Source: Wagnerdoeblera intermedia
Lineage (GTDB): Bacteria > Pseudomonadota > Alphaproteobacteria > Rhodobacterales > Rhodobacteraceae
Direction: 5' to 3' (one strand)
NCBI RefSeq assembly: GCF_042647465.1
Contig: NZ_JBHRVN010000008.1
Length of the DNA: 64,000 nt
In this document: positions 25,772 through 35,783 of the stretch, one piece after another
Layout: every line of letters begins with the position of its first letter
Position numbering within the stretch: position 1 is the first letter of the stretch
Notes under the pieces: generated by a model
What the model was told of the DNA's origin: nothing
Databases searched by the model: none
The model's input: only the letters and a program-made list of their open reading frames with translations
Position numbers and translations under genes: made by a program

Positions 25772-26509
25772 ATGTTTGAAAAGATCGCCGCCCTGCCGGC
25801 CTACCGGATTGTCTGCGACACGATTGAGGCGCGGATCCTCGACGGCACTCTCGCGCCTGGTGCCCTTTTGCCAACCGAAACCGAGCTTTCCGCGCAGTTC
25901 GGCCTGGCCCGCCACACCGTGCGCGAAGGACTGCGGATCCTGGAGGAAGGCGGCTTTGTGCAGCGCGAGGCCGGACGGCGGCTTTACGTGCGCACCCCCC
26001 ATCACGCCGAGCTTGCCCCCCGCGCCACCCGCGCCCTGATGCTGCAGCGCGTCAGCTTTCGCGAACTCTGGGAAGTCTCTCTCGCGCTGGAACCCGCGGC
26101 TGCGACCGGCGCCGCTTTGCGGGCAAAACCCTCAGATATCAAAGACCTGGAAGAGATCCACCAGGCGATGACCATAGCCGCAGAGCGCGGCGAGACCATC
26201 ACCGCGCATGACGTGGCCTTCCACAGCCGCATCGCGGAGATCGGCGGCAACAAAGCGCTGCTGCTGGCACGCGAGCCGATCTCAGCCCTGTTCTACCCCG
26301 CGCTTGAGCGGCTGATGAAAGCCCCTGCCGACCCCATGGTGACGCGCGCGCGGATGCTGCAGGCCCACCGGGAAATCATTGATGCCCTGGCCTGCGCCGA
26401 TGCCGCGGCAGCCGCGCTCTGGATGACGCGCCACATGCGCGATTTCCGCCGCGGCTATGAACGCTATGGCTTCAGCCTCGACGAAGGACTGGGCGGGGAG
26501 GCGGTCTGA
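25772..26509 (+). CDS. GntR-family regulator, FCD (FadR) subfamily
   Basis: A 245-residue repressor-type protein. The winged helix covers about residues 5-75 (GALLPTETELSAQFGLARHTVREGLRILEEGGFVQRE), and an FCD ligand domain follows. That domain has the Asp/His residues expected to bind metal and a carboxylate effector (DVAFHSRIAEIGGN, QAHREIIDAL). It is divergent from the FadJ-like operon and upstream of the monooxygenase gene. It probably senses an acidic or acyl-CoA pathway intermediate. The start at ATG 25772 puts the helix-turn-helix at the normal distance from the N-terminus. Confidence 0.9.
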   Translation: MFEKIAALPAYRIVCDTIEARILDGTLAPGALLPTETELSAQFGLARHTVREGLRILEEGGFVQREAGRRLYVRTPHHAELAPRATRALMLQRVSFRELWEVSLALEPAAATGAALRAKPSDIKDLEEIHQAMTIAAERGETITAHDVAFHSRIAEIGGNKALLLAREPISALFYPALERLMKAPADPMVTRARMLQAHREIIDALACADAAAAALWMTRHMRDFRRGYERYGFSLDEGLGGEAV

Positions 26510-26520
26510 AACCAACCTCT

Positions 26521-26534
26521 TTCACATATGTGAA
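26521..26534. promoter_or_regulatory. Palindromic operator TTCACATATGTGAA, copy 1
   Basis: A perfect 14-bp palindrome upstream of the monooxygenase gene, followed by TGA as in the second copy. Near-identical sites lie upstream of the acyl-CoA ligase gene and of the IclR gene. Inferred to be bound by the cluster's IclR-type regulator. Confidence 0.65.
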
Positions 26535-26668
26535 TGAATGATGCAGATAGGCATTCGCTCTGGAAGATCCCGCGCAATCGGCGAAACCTGAGGTCAGGGA
26601 GTGTCGGGGTGAGGATGTGCGTTTGGCGCATGTCCCCCCGACTGTCACAAAGATCTCGGGAGGATCGC

Positions 26669-28315
26669 ATGAAAGATCTGGAGGCCAGCCCGCGCGGCGC
26701 GGCAGATGTGCTTGATGTTATCGTGGTGGGCGGTGGCTTCGGCGGCATGTGCGCCACCTATACATTCCGCGAAATGGGACTGAACATTCAGTGCTTTGAA
26801 GCGGGATCGGACCTCGGCGGCGTGTGGTTCTGGAACCGCTATCCGGGCGCAAGGGTCGATCTGCCGAGCATCGATTATTCCTTCTCTTTCGCCCCTGAGA
26901 TTGAGCAGGAATGGACCTGGTCTGAGGAATTTGCCGCCCAGCCCGAACTGCTGAAATACATCGATTTCGTCGCCACCCGGCTCGATCTGCGCAAACATTT
27001 CCGCTTCAACACCCGCATCACCGGCGCCCGCTGGGATGAAGCCAGCGGGCTTTGGCATGTCAGCACCGATAAGGGCGACACGCTGCGCACCCGCTATTGC
27101 GTCATGGCGACGGGCCCGCTTTCGGTGCAGAAAACCCCCGATATTGCAGGCTATGGCCGCTTTAAGGGCGAATCTTACCTCTCCGGTTCCTGGCCGCATG
27201 AGCCGGTGAGCTATGCGGGCAAGCGCGTGGGCATCATCGGTGTCGGCTCCACCGGCATTCAATGTGTGCAGGAGGTCGGGCGTCAGGCGGGCGAGCTTTT
27301 CGTCTTCCAGCGCACGCCGAGCTTCACCATGCCGATGCGCAACCAGAAACTTTCGGCGGATTATGTTGCGGATGTGAAGCGCAACTATGCCGGTCTGCGC
27401 GCCGCCGCCCGGGCCTCAACCGTGGGCGGCCTGCGCCCGCAATCAAGCCGCGCCTTCTATTCCGTAACGCCGCAAACCCGCCGCCAGCTTCTGGAAGATG
27501 CATGGAAACTGGGGGGGCTTTGCATCCTCGGCACCTTCTCGGATCTGATGACCAACCAGGAAGCCAATGACTATGTTGCTGATTTCCTGCGTGAAAAGAT
27601 CAGCGACGTGGTGAAAGATCCGGTCACCGCCGAAAAGCTGAAGCCGCGCGGCTATCCGGTCTTTGCCCGCCGCGCCTGCCTCGACACCGGCTATTATGAG
27701 ACCTACAACCTGCCCAACGTCCATCTGATGGACTGCCTGGAAGACCCGATCCTTGAGATCACCGAAAAGGGCATCCGCCTCGAATCGGGTGAGGTTGAAC
27801 TGGATATGATCATCTTCGCCACCGGCTATGATGGTCTGACCGGCGCGCTGATGGCCTTTGATGTGCAGGGCCGCGACGGGCTGAGGCTGAAAGACAAATG
27901 GCAGGAGGGGCCGCGCTCTTTCCTCGGCGTCGCCGTCGCAGGCTTCCCGAACTTCTTCATGACCGTGGGACCGAACGGCCCTTCGGCGCTGGCCAATATC
28001 ATCCGCATCAATGAAAACGACGTGGCCCTGATCGCCCGCGCCATCCGGCATATGGATGAAAACGGCCTGACCGCCATGGAACCGCGCCAGGAGGCCGAAG
28101 ACGCGTGGATGGAGGCCATCCGCGCCGCAGCGGGGCGGACGCTGCTGTCGAAGGCGAAAACCTGGTATGTCGGGGCCAATGTGCAGGGCAAATCTCAGGG
28201 GCTGACCATGTTCACCGGCGGCTTTGCGAAATACGCCGAGGCCTGCGAAGACGCGGCAAAAGACGGCTTCCATGCCTTCCGCTTTGAGCCTGCCCGCGCC
28301 CTCGCGGCGGAGTAA
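26669..28315 (+). CDS. Baeyer-Villiger-type flavin monooxygenase with atypical fingerprint
   Basis: A 548-residue class B flavoprotein monooxygenase that would insert one oxygen beside a ketone using FAD, NADPH and O2. It has the FAD motif VVGGGFGGMCATY, the second Rossmann motif GIIGVGSTGIQ, and the conserved RRACLDTGYYETYN segment with the predicted active-site Arg. The family fingerprint FxGxxxHxxxWP reads FKGESYLSGSWP here: His is replaced by Leu171. GGGAGGA is 5 bases before ATG 26669; the frame is open further upstream but across the operator. It has its own terminator. The downstream lactonase and CoA ligase fit a lactone route. Confidence 0.88.
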   Translation: MKDLEASPRGAADVLDVIVVGGGFGGMCATYTFREMGLNIQCFEAGSDLGGVWFWNRYPGARVDLPSIDYSFSFAPEIEQEWTWSEEFAAQPELLKYIDFVATRLDLRKHFRFNTRITGARWDEASGLWHVSTDKGDTLRTRYCVMATGPLSVQKTPDIAGYGRFKGESYLSGSWPHEPVSYAGKRVGIIGVGSTGIQCVQEVGRQAGELFVFQRTPSFTMPMRNQKLSADYVADVKRNYAGLRAAARASTVGGLRPQSSRAFYSVTPQTRRQLLEDAWKLGGLCILGTFSDLMTNQEANDYVADFLREKISDVVKDPVTAEKLKPRGYPVFARRACLDTGYYETYNLPNVHLMDCLEDPILEITEKGIRLESGEVELDMIIFATGYDGLTGALMAFDVQGRDGLRLKDKWQEGPRSFLGVAVAGFPNFFMTVGPNGPSALANIIRINENDVALIARAIRHMDENGLTAMEPRQEAEDAWMEAIRAAAGRTLLSKAKTWYVGANVQGKSQGLTMFTGGFAKYAEACEDAAKDGFHAFRFEPARALAAE

Positions 28316-28342
28316 CCCGGCCGTCGCAGGACGAAGCCGCCG

Positions 28343-28374
28343 GCCCGCCGATCTGGCAGAGCCGGCGGGCTTTC
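28343..28374 (+). terminator. Terminator after the monooxygenase gene
   Basis: GCCCGCCG and CGGCGGGC form an 8-bp stem directly followed by TTTCT, 27 bases after the stop. It separates the monooxygenase transcript from the ligase operon, which has its own copy of the palindromic operator. Confidence 0.7.
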
Positions 28375-28450
28375 TGCTGCGCGCAGCCCCCCGCAGATCA
28401 GGCATCTGCGCCATCCGGATATCCGGCTATCTATCTGTAAAACCTCATAC

Positions 28451-28464
28451 TTCACATTTGTGAA
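28451..28464. promoter_or_regulatory. Palindromic operator TTCACATTTGTGAA, copy 2
   Basis: Differs from copy 1 only at a central base and is likewise followed by TGA, so the two share 16 of 17 bases. It lies about 110 bases before the acyl-CoA ligase gene, in the only intergenic region that could hold that operon's promoter. Confidence 0.65.
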
Positions 28465-28571
28465 TGAGAACTTCCGGGATGCGTTGTGCTTTGACAATCC
28501 CCCGGCCGGATTGAACAATTCAGTACAGGCGCCGGGAACGGAGGGGTTACCGGGCGCTGTGGGAGGGAACT

Positions 28572-30203
28572 ATGTTTGGCCTGATGCAGGATCGTCCGCT
28601 GCTCATCTCATCACTGCTTGAGCATGCAGAGACCTATCACCCCGGATCGGAAATCGTCAGCGCGACCTGCGAAGGTCCTGTGGTGCGCAGCACCTGGAAA
28701 TCACTGGCGCTGCGTGCGCGCAAACTGGCGCAGGCGCTGCAGAAACTGGGCGTGAAGCCGGGAGACCGGGTGGCGACCCTGGCCTGGAACACCCACCGCC
28801 ATGTCGAGCTTTACTTCGCGGTCTCGGGCATGGGGGCGGTGCTGCATACCGTCAACCCGCGCCTTTTCCCCGAACAGATCGATTATATCGTCAATCACGC
28901 GGGCAGCACGGTGCTGCTCTTTGACATCACCTTTGCAAAACTGGTCGGCGATCTGCGCGACCGTCTGCCGGGCGTGGGTCATTTCGTGGCGCTGACCGAT
29001 GAGGCGCATATGCCCGCAGAGGCAGGTCCTGCGCTTTGCTATGAGACGCTGCTTGCGGCTGAGGAAGGCGTCTTTGACTGGCCGGTCTTTGATGAAAACA
29101 CCGCCTCGTCGCTTTGCTATACCTCGGGCACGACCGGAAATCCCAAGGGCGTGCTCTACAGCCACCGCTCAAGCGTGCTGCATTCCTTCATGGTCTGCAC
29201 CGTGGACGGGCTGGCGCTCTCGTCGGCAGATACCACATTGCTGGTGGTGCCATTGTTTCACGTCAACGCGTGGGGCATGCCCTATGCCTCGGCGATGTGC
29301 GGCGCAAATCTGGTGCTGCCGGGGCCGAAGCTCGATGGTGAAAGCGTCTATAAGCTGGCAACTGCTGAGACATGCACCTTCACCCTCGGCGTGCCGACCG
29401 TCTGGCTGAGCCTGCTGCAATATATCGAAAACACCCCCGGCCTCTCAGTCTCGGATCTGCCCTTCACCCGGCTGATGATCGGTGGCTCGGCCGCGCCGCG
29501 CGCCATGATTGAGACCTTTGAGAAAGGCGGCGTGCCCGTCGTTCAGGCCTGGGGCATGACGGAAACCAGCCCGGTTGCGGCGGTGGGCAATCTGCTGCCG
29601 AAACATGCCGCTCTGAGCCAGGAGGAGCAGATCGACATCAAGGTCCGTCAGGGCCGCGCGGTTTACGGTGTTGAGCTGAAGATCACCGACGAAGAGGGCG
29701 CAACCCTGCCCCATGACGGCGCACGTTCGGGCGATCTCTGGGTGCGCGGTCCCTGGATCACCCGCGGCTATTTCGGCGGTGAAGGCGGCGAGCAGCTGGA
29801 TGCCGATGGCTGGTTCCCCACCGGCGACGTCGCCCGCATCGACACCGAGGGCTATGTCACCCTGACCGACCGCTCAAAAGATGTGATCAAATCGGGCGGG
29901 GAATGGATCTCCTCGATCGATCTGGAAAACGCGGTCATGGGCCATGCGGCCGTGCAACAGGCTGCGGTGATCGGCGTGCCCCATCCCAAATGGCAGGAGC
30001 GTCCGCTTCTGGTGGTGGTGAAAAAGCCCGGCGCTGAGGCTGAGCCGAAGGCACTCCTCGACTATCTCTCCGAGCGTGTGGCGCGCTGGTGGCTGCCCGA
30101 TGACGTCGTTTTCGTCGACGCCCTGCCCCATACCGCCACCGGCAAGGTGCAAAAGCTGAAACTGCGCGAACAGTTCCGCGACCACGTGCTGCCCACCGCC
30201 TGA
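28572..30203 (+). CDS. AMP-forming acyl-CoA ligase
   Basis: A 543-residue adenylating enzyme that activates a carboxylic acid as its CoA thioester. It shows the AMP-binding P-loop TSGTTGNPKGVLYSH, motif QAWGMTETSP, GWFPTGDVARID, and the hinge DRSKDVIKSGGEWISS, with the C-terminal Lys in TATGKVQKL. This sequence type is usual for medium- and long-chain or alicyclic/aromatic acids. It heads an operon of two acyl-CoA dehydrogenases, a crotonase and an importer, and so defines the entry to CoA-bound degradation. Confidence 0.92.
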   Translation: MFGLMQDRPLLISSLLEHAETYHPGSEIVSATCEGPVVRSTWKSLALRARKLAQALQKLGVKPGDRVATLAWNTHRHVELYFAVSGMGAVLHTVNPRLFPEQIDYIVNHAGSTVLLFDITFAKLVGDLRDRLPGVGHFVALTDEAHMPAEAGPALCYETLLAAEEGVFDWPVFDENTASSLCYTSGTTGNPKGVLYSHRSSVLHSFMVCTVDGLALSSADTTLLVVPLFHVNAWGMPYASAMCGANLVLPGPKLDGESVYKLATAETCTFTLGVPTVWLSLLQYIENTPGLSVSDLPFTRLMIGGSAAPRAMIETFEKGGVPVVQAWGMTETSPVAAVGNLLPKHAALSQEEQIDIKVRQGRAVYGVELKITDEEGATLPHDGARSGDLWVRGPWITRGYFGGEGGEQLDADGWFPTGDVARIDTEGYVTLTDRSKDVIKSGGEWISSIDLENAVMGHAAVQQAAVIGVPHPKWQERPLLVVVKKPGAEAEPKALLDYLSERVARWWLPDDVVFVDALPHTATGKVQKLKLREQFRDHVLPTA

Positions 30204-30313
30204 GCGGTCCGGACAGCGCCGCGCCGGGGCCGGATCATGGCCCCGCTGCCTCCCCATTCCCTTTCGCGTCGCAGGCCCTGCCCTGCCGCGCCGACGAAGA
30301 CCCAGGAGTTCCC

Positions 30314-31426
30314 ATGCCCCAGATGATCTTTGATGATGAAGACGGCACCTTCGGCCTCTTGCGCGACAGCGTCAGCGGTTTCGCGGCCGGCTTCCCCGGT
30401 GCGACCCGGATGCGTGCGCGCCGGGCGGCGGGGGCCGATCTTGACCGCGCCCTCTGGTCGGCCATGGCGGAAGCGGGCTGGCTGGGGCTGAGCATCCCCG
30501 AAGAGCTGGGCGGCTCGGGTCTTGGTCCGCGCGCCCAGGCCGTTCTCAGCGAAGCGCTTGGGCGCGAACTGATCTCTGAGCCGCTGGCGCATCTGGCGGT
30601 CTTTTCCGGCGCCCTTCTGTCAAAATCCGAGGATACCGCCACCCGTGCACGTCTGATTGAAGGGCTGATCGACGGCTCGCTGATCGTTTCCCCTGCGGTT
30701 CAGGGCGCGGACGGAGCGCTTTCGCCCCTGGCGGCGACCCCCTCGGCCAATGGTCTGCAGCTTTCCGGCGAGGCGCATTTCGTCAATGCCGCAGACTCCG
30801 CCGATGAACTGCTGATGCTGGCGGCCTCAGGCGATGAGGTGCTGCTGGCCGCCGTGCCGCGCGCCCAGGCCAGCGTCACCCTGCGCCCGACGCTTGACGG
30901 GTCGCAGCTTGGCCGTGTGGTTCTGAATAAGGCTGAGATCAGCGCCGACCGCATCCTCTCACGCCAGGGCCTGACCCTTGCCGAGGCGGCGTTCGATGCC
31001 ACGCGCCTGGCGCTGGCCGCAGAGCTTGCGGGCAATGCCTCAAAAGCGCTGGAAATCGCCGTCGCCTATACCTCTGAGCGCGTGCAGTTCGGCAAGCCGA
31101 TCGCGGCCTTCCAGTCGCTGCAGCACCGTATGGTCGATATGTGGGCCGATGCGGAATTTGCCTGCTCGGCAGTGGTCAATGCCTGTGACCGCCAGGACGA
31201 AGGCGATGCCCTTCCCGCAAAACTTGCCATCCTCGCCGCCAAAGCCCGTGCGGGCGATGCGGCGGTCACCGTGGGCCGCCGCGCCATCCATCTGCATGGC
31301 GCCATGGGCTTCACCGATGAATGCGACATCGGCCACTACATGAAACGCGCCGTTGCCCTGAATTCCGCGCTCGGCCAGCCCGAGGCGCTGCGCCTGCAGT
31401 TCCTCGCCCTTGAGCGCGCAGCCTGA
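30314..31426 (+). CDS. Acyl-CoA dehydrogenase, short FadE28-like type
   Basis: A 370-residue FAD enzyme subunit that introduces an alpha-beta double bond. The C-terminal part has SERVQFGKPIAAFQSLQH and GRRAIHLHGAMGFTDECDIGHYMKRA, typical of the family. The N-terminal and middle domains are short and divergent. Together with the second dehydrogenase gene of this operon it resembles the paired dehydrogenases that form heterotetramers for bulky cyclic or steroid side-chain acyl-CoAs. The pairing is inference from gene order. Confidence 0.88.
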   Translation: MPQMIFDDEDGTFGLLRDSVSGFAAGFPGATRMRARRAAGADLDRALWSAMAEAGWLGLSIPEELGGSGLGPRAQAVLSEALGRELISEPLAHLAVFSGALLSKSEDTATRARLIEGLIDGSLIVSPAVQGADGALSPLAATPSANGLQLSGEAHFVNAADSADELLMLAASGDEVLLAAVPRAQASVTLRPTLDGSQLGRVVLNKAEISADRILSRQGLTLAEAAFDATRLALAAELAGNASKALEIAVAYTSERVQFGKPIAAFQSLQHRMVDMWADAEFACSAVVNACDRQDEGDALPAKLAILAAKARAGDAAVTVGRRAIHLHGAMGFTDECDIGHYMKRAVALNSALGQPEALRLQFLALERAA

Positions 31427-31437
31427 AAGGTCTCCCC

Positions 31438-32214
31438 ATGAAAAACGAACTCATCAAAGTCACCATCGAGAACCATGTTGCTCTGGTGAAAATGGATGCG
31501 CCGCCGGTCAATGCCTGGTCGCTGGCCTTTACGGAAGAATTCCTCGAAGTCTTCGACGAGCTTTATGAGGCGACCAATGTGCGCTGCGTCGTGGTCACGG
31601 GCCGCGAAAAGATGTTCTCGGCCGGTGCCGATATCAAACAGCGCACCTCGGTCAGCGGCGTTGCGGGCAATCTGACCCGCCACATGCGCCGCATGCGCGA
31701 AGTCGGCAATACCGTCATGGAGATGAACAAGCCGGTGATCGCCGCCGTCAACGGCCCGGCACTGGGCGTGGGCATGGCGCCGATCATCAATGCCGATATT
31801 ATCCTCGCCTCCGACAACGCCTTCTTCTGCATGCCCGAAATCGATATCGGTCTGATGGGCGGTGCGGCCCACACCATGTCGCTCTTCCCGCATTCGCTGG
31901 CACGGCGCATGATCCTGACCGGTTACCGCCTGCCCGCCTCAGAGGCTTACCGCCGCGGCATCATTGAAGCCTGCCTGCCGCTGGAAGATCTCCTGCCGGC
32001 GGCGATGGATATCGCCAATAACATCGCCTCGAAAAGCCCCAAGGCCATCAGCCTTGCGAAACGCGCGATCAACACCGTGCGCTCGATGCCGCTGCGCGAA
32101 GGCTACCGCTTTGAGCAGAACCTGACCAATGAGATGACGCAGCATGAGGACTCGAAAGAGGCCATGCGGGCTTTCCTCGAAAAACGCAAACCCGTGTTCA
32201 AGGACAACGTGTAA
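31438..32214 (+). CDS. Crotonase-family protein lacking one catalytic Glu
   Basis: A 258-residue enoyl-CoA hydratase/isomerase-fold protein. The oxyanion-hole segment MFSAGADI and second glycine-rich region are present, as is the Glu of CMPEIDIGLMGG (Glu134). But where true hydratases have Glu in GGGxE, this protein reads ALGVGMAPII with Ala114. The FadJ-like protein in the same window retains both. Single-Glu crotonases include enoyl-CoA isomerases and ring-cleaving lyases. It lies 11 bases after the first dehydrogenase gene, and its stop overlaps the start of the second. Confidence 0.88.
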   Translation: MKNELIKVTIENHVALVKMDAPPVNAWSLAFTEEFLEVFDELYEATNVRCVVVTGREKMFSAGADIKQRTSVSGVAGNLTRHMRRMREVGNTVMEMNKPVIAAVNGPALGVGMAPIINADIILASDNAFFCMPEIDIGLMGGAAHTMSLFPHSLARRMILTGYRLPASEAYRRGIIEACLPLEDLLPAAMDIANNIASKSPKAISLAKRAINTVRSMPLREGYRFEQNLTNEMTQHEDSKEAMRAFLEKRKPVFKDNV

Positions 32215-33380
32215 TGGCCGAGGCACAGCAAGACTGGAACGCCATGCCGGATGAAGACTTCCGGCAGATCTTCCGCACCTGGGCTGACGCGAACTGCCCC
32301 GCTGAGCTGCGCTTCATGCGCAAACAGCGCCCGCTTTATGAAGAGGTGAAGGTCTGGTATCAGGCGCTGGCCGACAAAGGCTGGCTCTCGCCGCTTTGGC
32401 CGCAGGAATATGGCGGCATGGGTCTGAACCCGGCCAAACATATGATCTATGTGGAAGAATGGGCGCGCCTCGGCTGCCCGCGCATTCCCGATCACGGCAT
32501 TGGCCTCACCGGCCCGCTGCTGCTGCACTACGGCTCTGAAGAGCAGAAACAGTTCTTCCTGCCGAAGATCCTCTCGGGCGAGCATATCTGGTGCCAGGGT
32601 TATTCTGAGCCGGGCTCGGGCTCGGATCTGGCCTCAATGCGCACCACCGCCGTGCGTGACGGCGATGACTATATCATCAACGGCCAGAAGATCTGGACCA
32701 CGCTTGCGCATTGCGCCAACTGGATCCTGCTGCTGGTGCGCACCGACAAAGAGGCCGCAAAACCCCAGCAGGGCATCTCAGTGCTGCTGGCACCGCTGGA
32801 TCTGCCCGGCGTGACCGTGCGTCCGATCCCGAACCTGCGCGAAGAGGCGGATTTCTGCGAAGTCTTCTTCGACAATGTCCGCGTTCCGGTCTCAGCCCTC
32901 GTGGGTGAAGAGAACAAGGGCTGGACGCTGGCGAAAACCGTGCTGAGCCATGAGCGCATCTTCCTTGGCGCACCGACCCGGCCGGAATATGCGCTGGCGC
33001 GTCTGCAGGCGCTGGCCGAAGCGCGTGGCGCGTTCAGTGACCCGGCTTTCGTGTCGCGCTTCGCAAAACTGCGCCTTGATGTCTACGACCTCGGCTCCGC
33101 CTTTGAGCGCTTTGCCCGCGTGCTGCGCCAGGGGGGTGAACTCGGGGCCGATGTCTCGGTGCTGAAGCTCTTTAACACCGAGCTTTATCAGCGCATCACT
33201 GAGGAAATGCTTGAAATCCTTGGGGAAGAAGCCCGCTTCAATGACGATATTGAGGCCGGTGACATCGGGATCGATGCGATGAACCTTTATCTCGACTCGC
33301 GCGCCCCGGCGATCTTCGGCGGCTCCAATGAGATCCAGCGCAACATTCTGGCCAAAGCCGTTCTGCGGCTGCCGGGCTGA
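32214..33380 (+). CDS. Acyl-CoA dehydrogenase, FadE29-like type
   Basis: A 388-residue FAD-dependent dehydrogenase with full-length architecture: WCQGYSEPGSGSDLASMRT and GQKIWTTLAHCANW (flavin contacts), EIFLGAP-like helix (HERIFLGAPTRPEYAL), and the C-terminal SRAPAIFGGSNEIQRNILAKAVL. In many family members the place of the first Gly in FGGS holds the catalytic Glu (YEGT); here it is Gly, as in subfamilies that use another residue or a partner subunit. The start shares a base with the crotonase stop. Confidence 0.92.
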   Translation: MAEAQQDWNAMPDEDFRQIFRTWADANCPAELRFMRKQRPLYEEVKVWYQALADKGWLSPLWPQEYGGMGLNPAKHMIYVEEWARLGCPRIPDHGIGLTGPLLLHYGSEEQKQFFLPKILSGEHIWCQGYSEPGSGSDLASMRTTAVRDGDDYIINGQKIWTTLAHCANWILLLVRTDKEAAKPQQGISVLLAPLDLPGVTVRPIPNLREEADFCEVFFDNVRVPVSALVGEENKGWTLAKTVLSHERIFLGAPTRPEYALARLQALAEARGAFSDPAFVSRFAKLRLDVYDLGSAFERFARVLRQGGELGADVSVLKLFNTELYQRITEEMLEILGEEARFNDDIEAGDIGIDAMNLYLDSRAPAIFGGSNEIQRNILAKAVLRLPG

Positions 33381-33409
33381 CCCCCGAAACAACAGGGGGG
33401 GAGGAACCA

Positions 33410-34178
33410 ATGACCAGACACCAGACGGATACGGGCACCGATTATGTGCTGACGGCCCGCGGAATGACCAAGCGCTTTGGCGGCTTTGCGGCCGTCAATA
33501 ACGTCGATCTGTCGATCCGCCGCGGCTCGGTCCATGCGCTGATCGGCCCGAACGGCGCAGGCAAAACGACCTGCTTTAACCTGCTGACCAAGACCCTGAC
33601 CCCGACCTCAGGGGTTATCACCTACGACGGCCAGGACATCACCCGCACCCGTGCGGCTGATGTGGCGCGTCTGGGTCTGGTCCGCTCTTTTCAGATCTCG
33701 GCGACCTTCACGCAGATGACCGCGCTGGAGAATGTCCGCGTGGCGCTGCAGTCGAAAGAGGGCACGGGCTTTCATTTCTGGAGCCCGATCCGCAGCCTGA
33801 GCCACCTTGACCGCCGCGCGAAAGACCTGCTCGACCAGGTGGGCCTTGGCGATATGGCCGATGCAAAGGCCGCCGATCTTTCCTACGGCAAAAAGCGCGC
33901 GCTGGAGATTGCGACCACCCTCGCGCTTGATCCGCAGGTGATGCTCCTTGATGAGCCGACGGCGGGCATGGGCCATGAGGATCTTGAGCCGATCACCGAG
34001 CTGATCCGTGAGACCGCCAAAGGCCGCACCGTGGTCATCGTTGAGCATAACCTCTCGATCGTGGCCACGCTTTGCGACCGCATCACGGTGCTGCAACACG
34101 GCGAAGTGCTGACCGAGGGCAGCTACGCCGAGGTCTCGGCGGATGAGCGCGTCATCACCGCATATATGGGAGGCGTCG

Positions 34179-34189
<11 letters not shown>
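33410..34189 (+). CDS. Branched-chain-type ABC importer ATPase, LivG-like
   Basis: A 259-residue ATPase with Walker A GPNGAGKTT, Q-loop region RSFQISATF, signature LSYGKKRALEIATTLAL and Walker B VMLLDEPTAGM, in the arrangement of LivG. It begins the transporter part of the ligase operon, 29 bases after the dehydrogenase stop, with GGGGAGG as ribosome site. Such hydrophobic amino-acid-type systems also import aromatic and alicyclic acids, fitting the catabolic context. Confidence 0.93.
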
Positions 34190-34898
<709 letters not shown>

Positions 34899-34901
34899 CG
34901 G

Positions 34902-35783
34902 ATGTTTGATTTCGTTTCTCCGCAACTCCTCGCCGGGCAGCTTCTGATCGGGCTGATCAACGGCTCGTTCTACGCCATGCTGTCGATGGGTCTGGCGATC
35001 ATCTTCGGCCTGATGAACGTGGTGAACTTTGCCCATGGCGCGCAATATATGCTGGGCGCCTTTGTGGCCTGGCTGGGGCTGAATTATCTCGGCATCCCCT
35101 ATTGGGGCTCGCTGATCATCGCGCCCATCGTGGTGGGGGCCTTCGGCATGCTGCTTGAGCGGGTGATCCTGCGGCCTTTGCAGCATCTCGATCACCTCTA
35201 TGCGCTGCTTGCGACCTATGCGCTGGCGCTGATTATTGAGGGGCTGATCCGTCAGCGTTACGGCTCAACCGGTCTGCCCTATGACAGCCCGATCACCGGC
35301 GGTCTGCGCCTCGATTTCATGTTCCTGCCCTGGTATCGCCTCTGGGTCGTGGGCTTCTCGGTCGTGACCTGCATCGGCGCCTGGCTTTTGATTGAGCACA
35401 CCAAACTCGGGGCCTATCTGCGCGCCGCCAATGAGCGTCCCGATATCGTCGAAAGCTTCGGCATCAATGTGCCGCGCATGATCACCCTGACTTACGGCTT
35501 CGGCGTGGGTCTGGCGGCGCTGAGCGGCGTGCTGGCCGCGCCGATCTATCAGGTCTCGCCCTCGATGGGCTCGGGTCTGATGATCACCGTCTTTGCGGTG
35601 GTGGTGATCGGGGGCATCGGCTCGATCATGGGGGCTGTGGTCACCGGCTATATCCTCGGCCTCGCAGAGGCGCTGACCAAAGTCTTCTACCCCGAAGCGG
35701 CGAGCACCGTTGTCTTTGTGGTGATGATCGCGGTGCTTTTGATGAAGCCCAATGGTCTCTTCTCGTCGTCGGAGAAAGCGTGA
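34902..35783 (+). CDS. Branched-chain-type ABC importer permease, LivH-like
   Basis: A 293-residue inner-membrane permease with about eight helices. LINGSFYAMLSMGLAIIFGLMNVVNFAHG is the LivH hallmark, and VIGGIGSIMGAVVTGYILGLAEAL lies near the end. It begins 3 bases after the LivF-like gene and its stop overlaps the start of the LivM-like gene. Confidence 0.94.
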   Translation: MFDFVSPQLLAGQLLIGLINGSFYAMLSMGLAIIFGLMNVVNFAHGAQYMLGAFVAWLGLNYLGIPYWGSLIIAPIVVGAFGMLLERVILRPLQHLDHLYALLATYALALIIEGLIRQRYGSTGLPYDSPITGGLRLDFMFLPWYRLWVVGFSVVTCIGAWLLIEHTKLGAYLRAANERPDIVESFGINVPRMITLTYGFGVGLAALSGVLAAPIYQVSPSMGSGLMITVFAVVVIGGIGSIMGAVVTGYILGLAEALTKVFYPEAASTVVFVVMIAVLLMKPNGLFSSSEKA

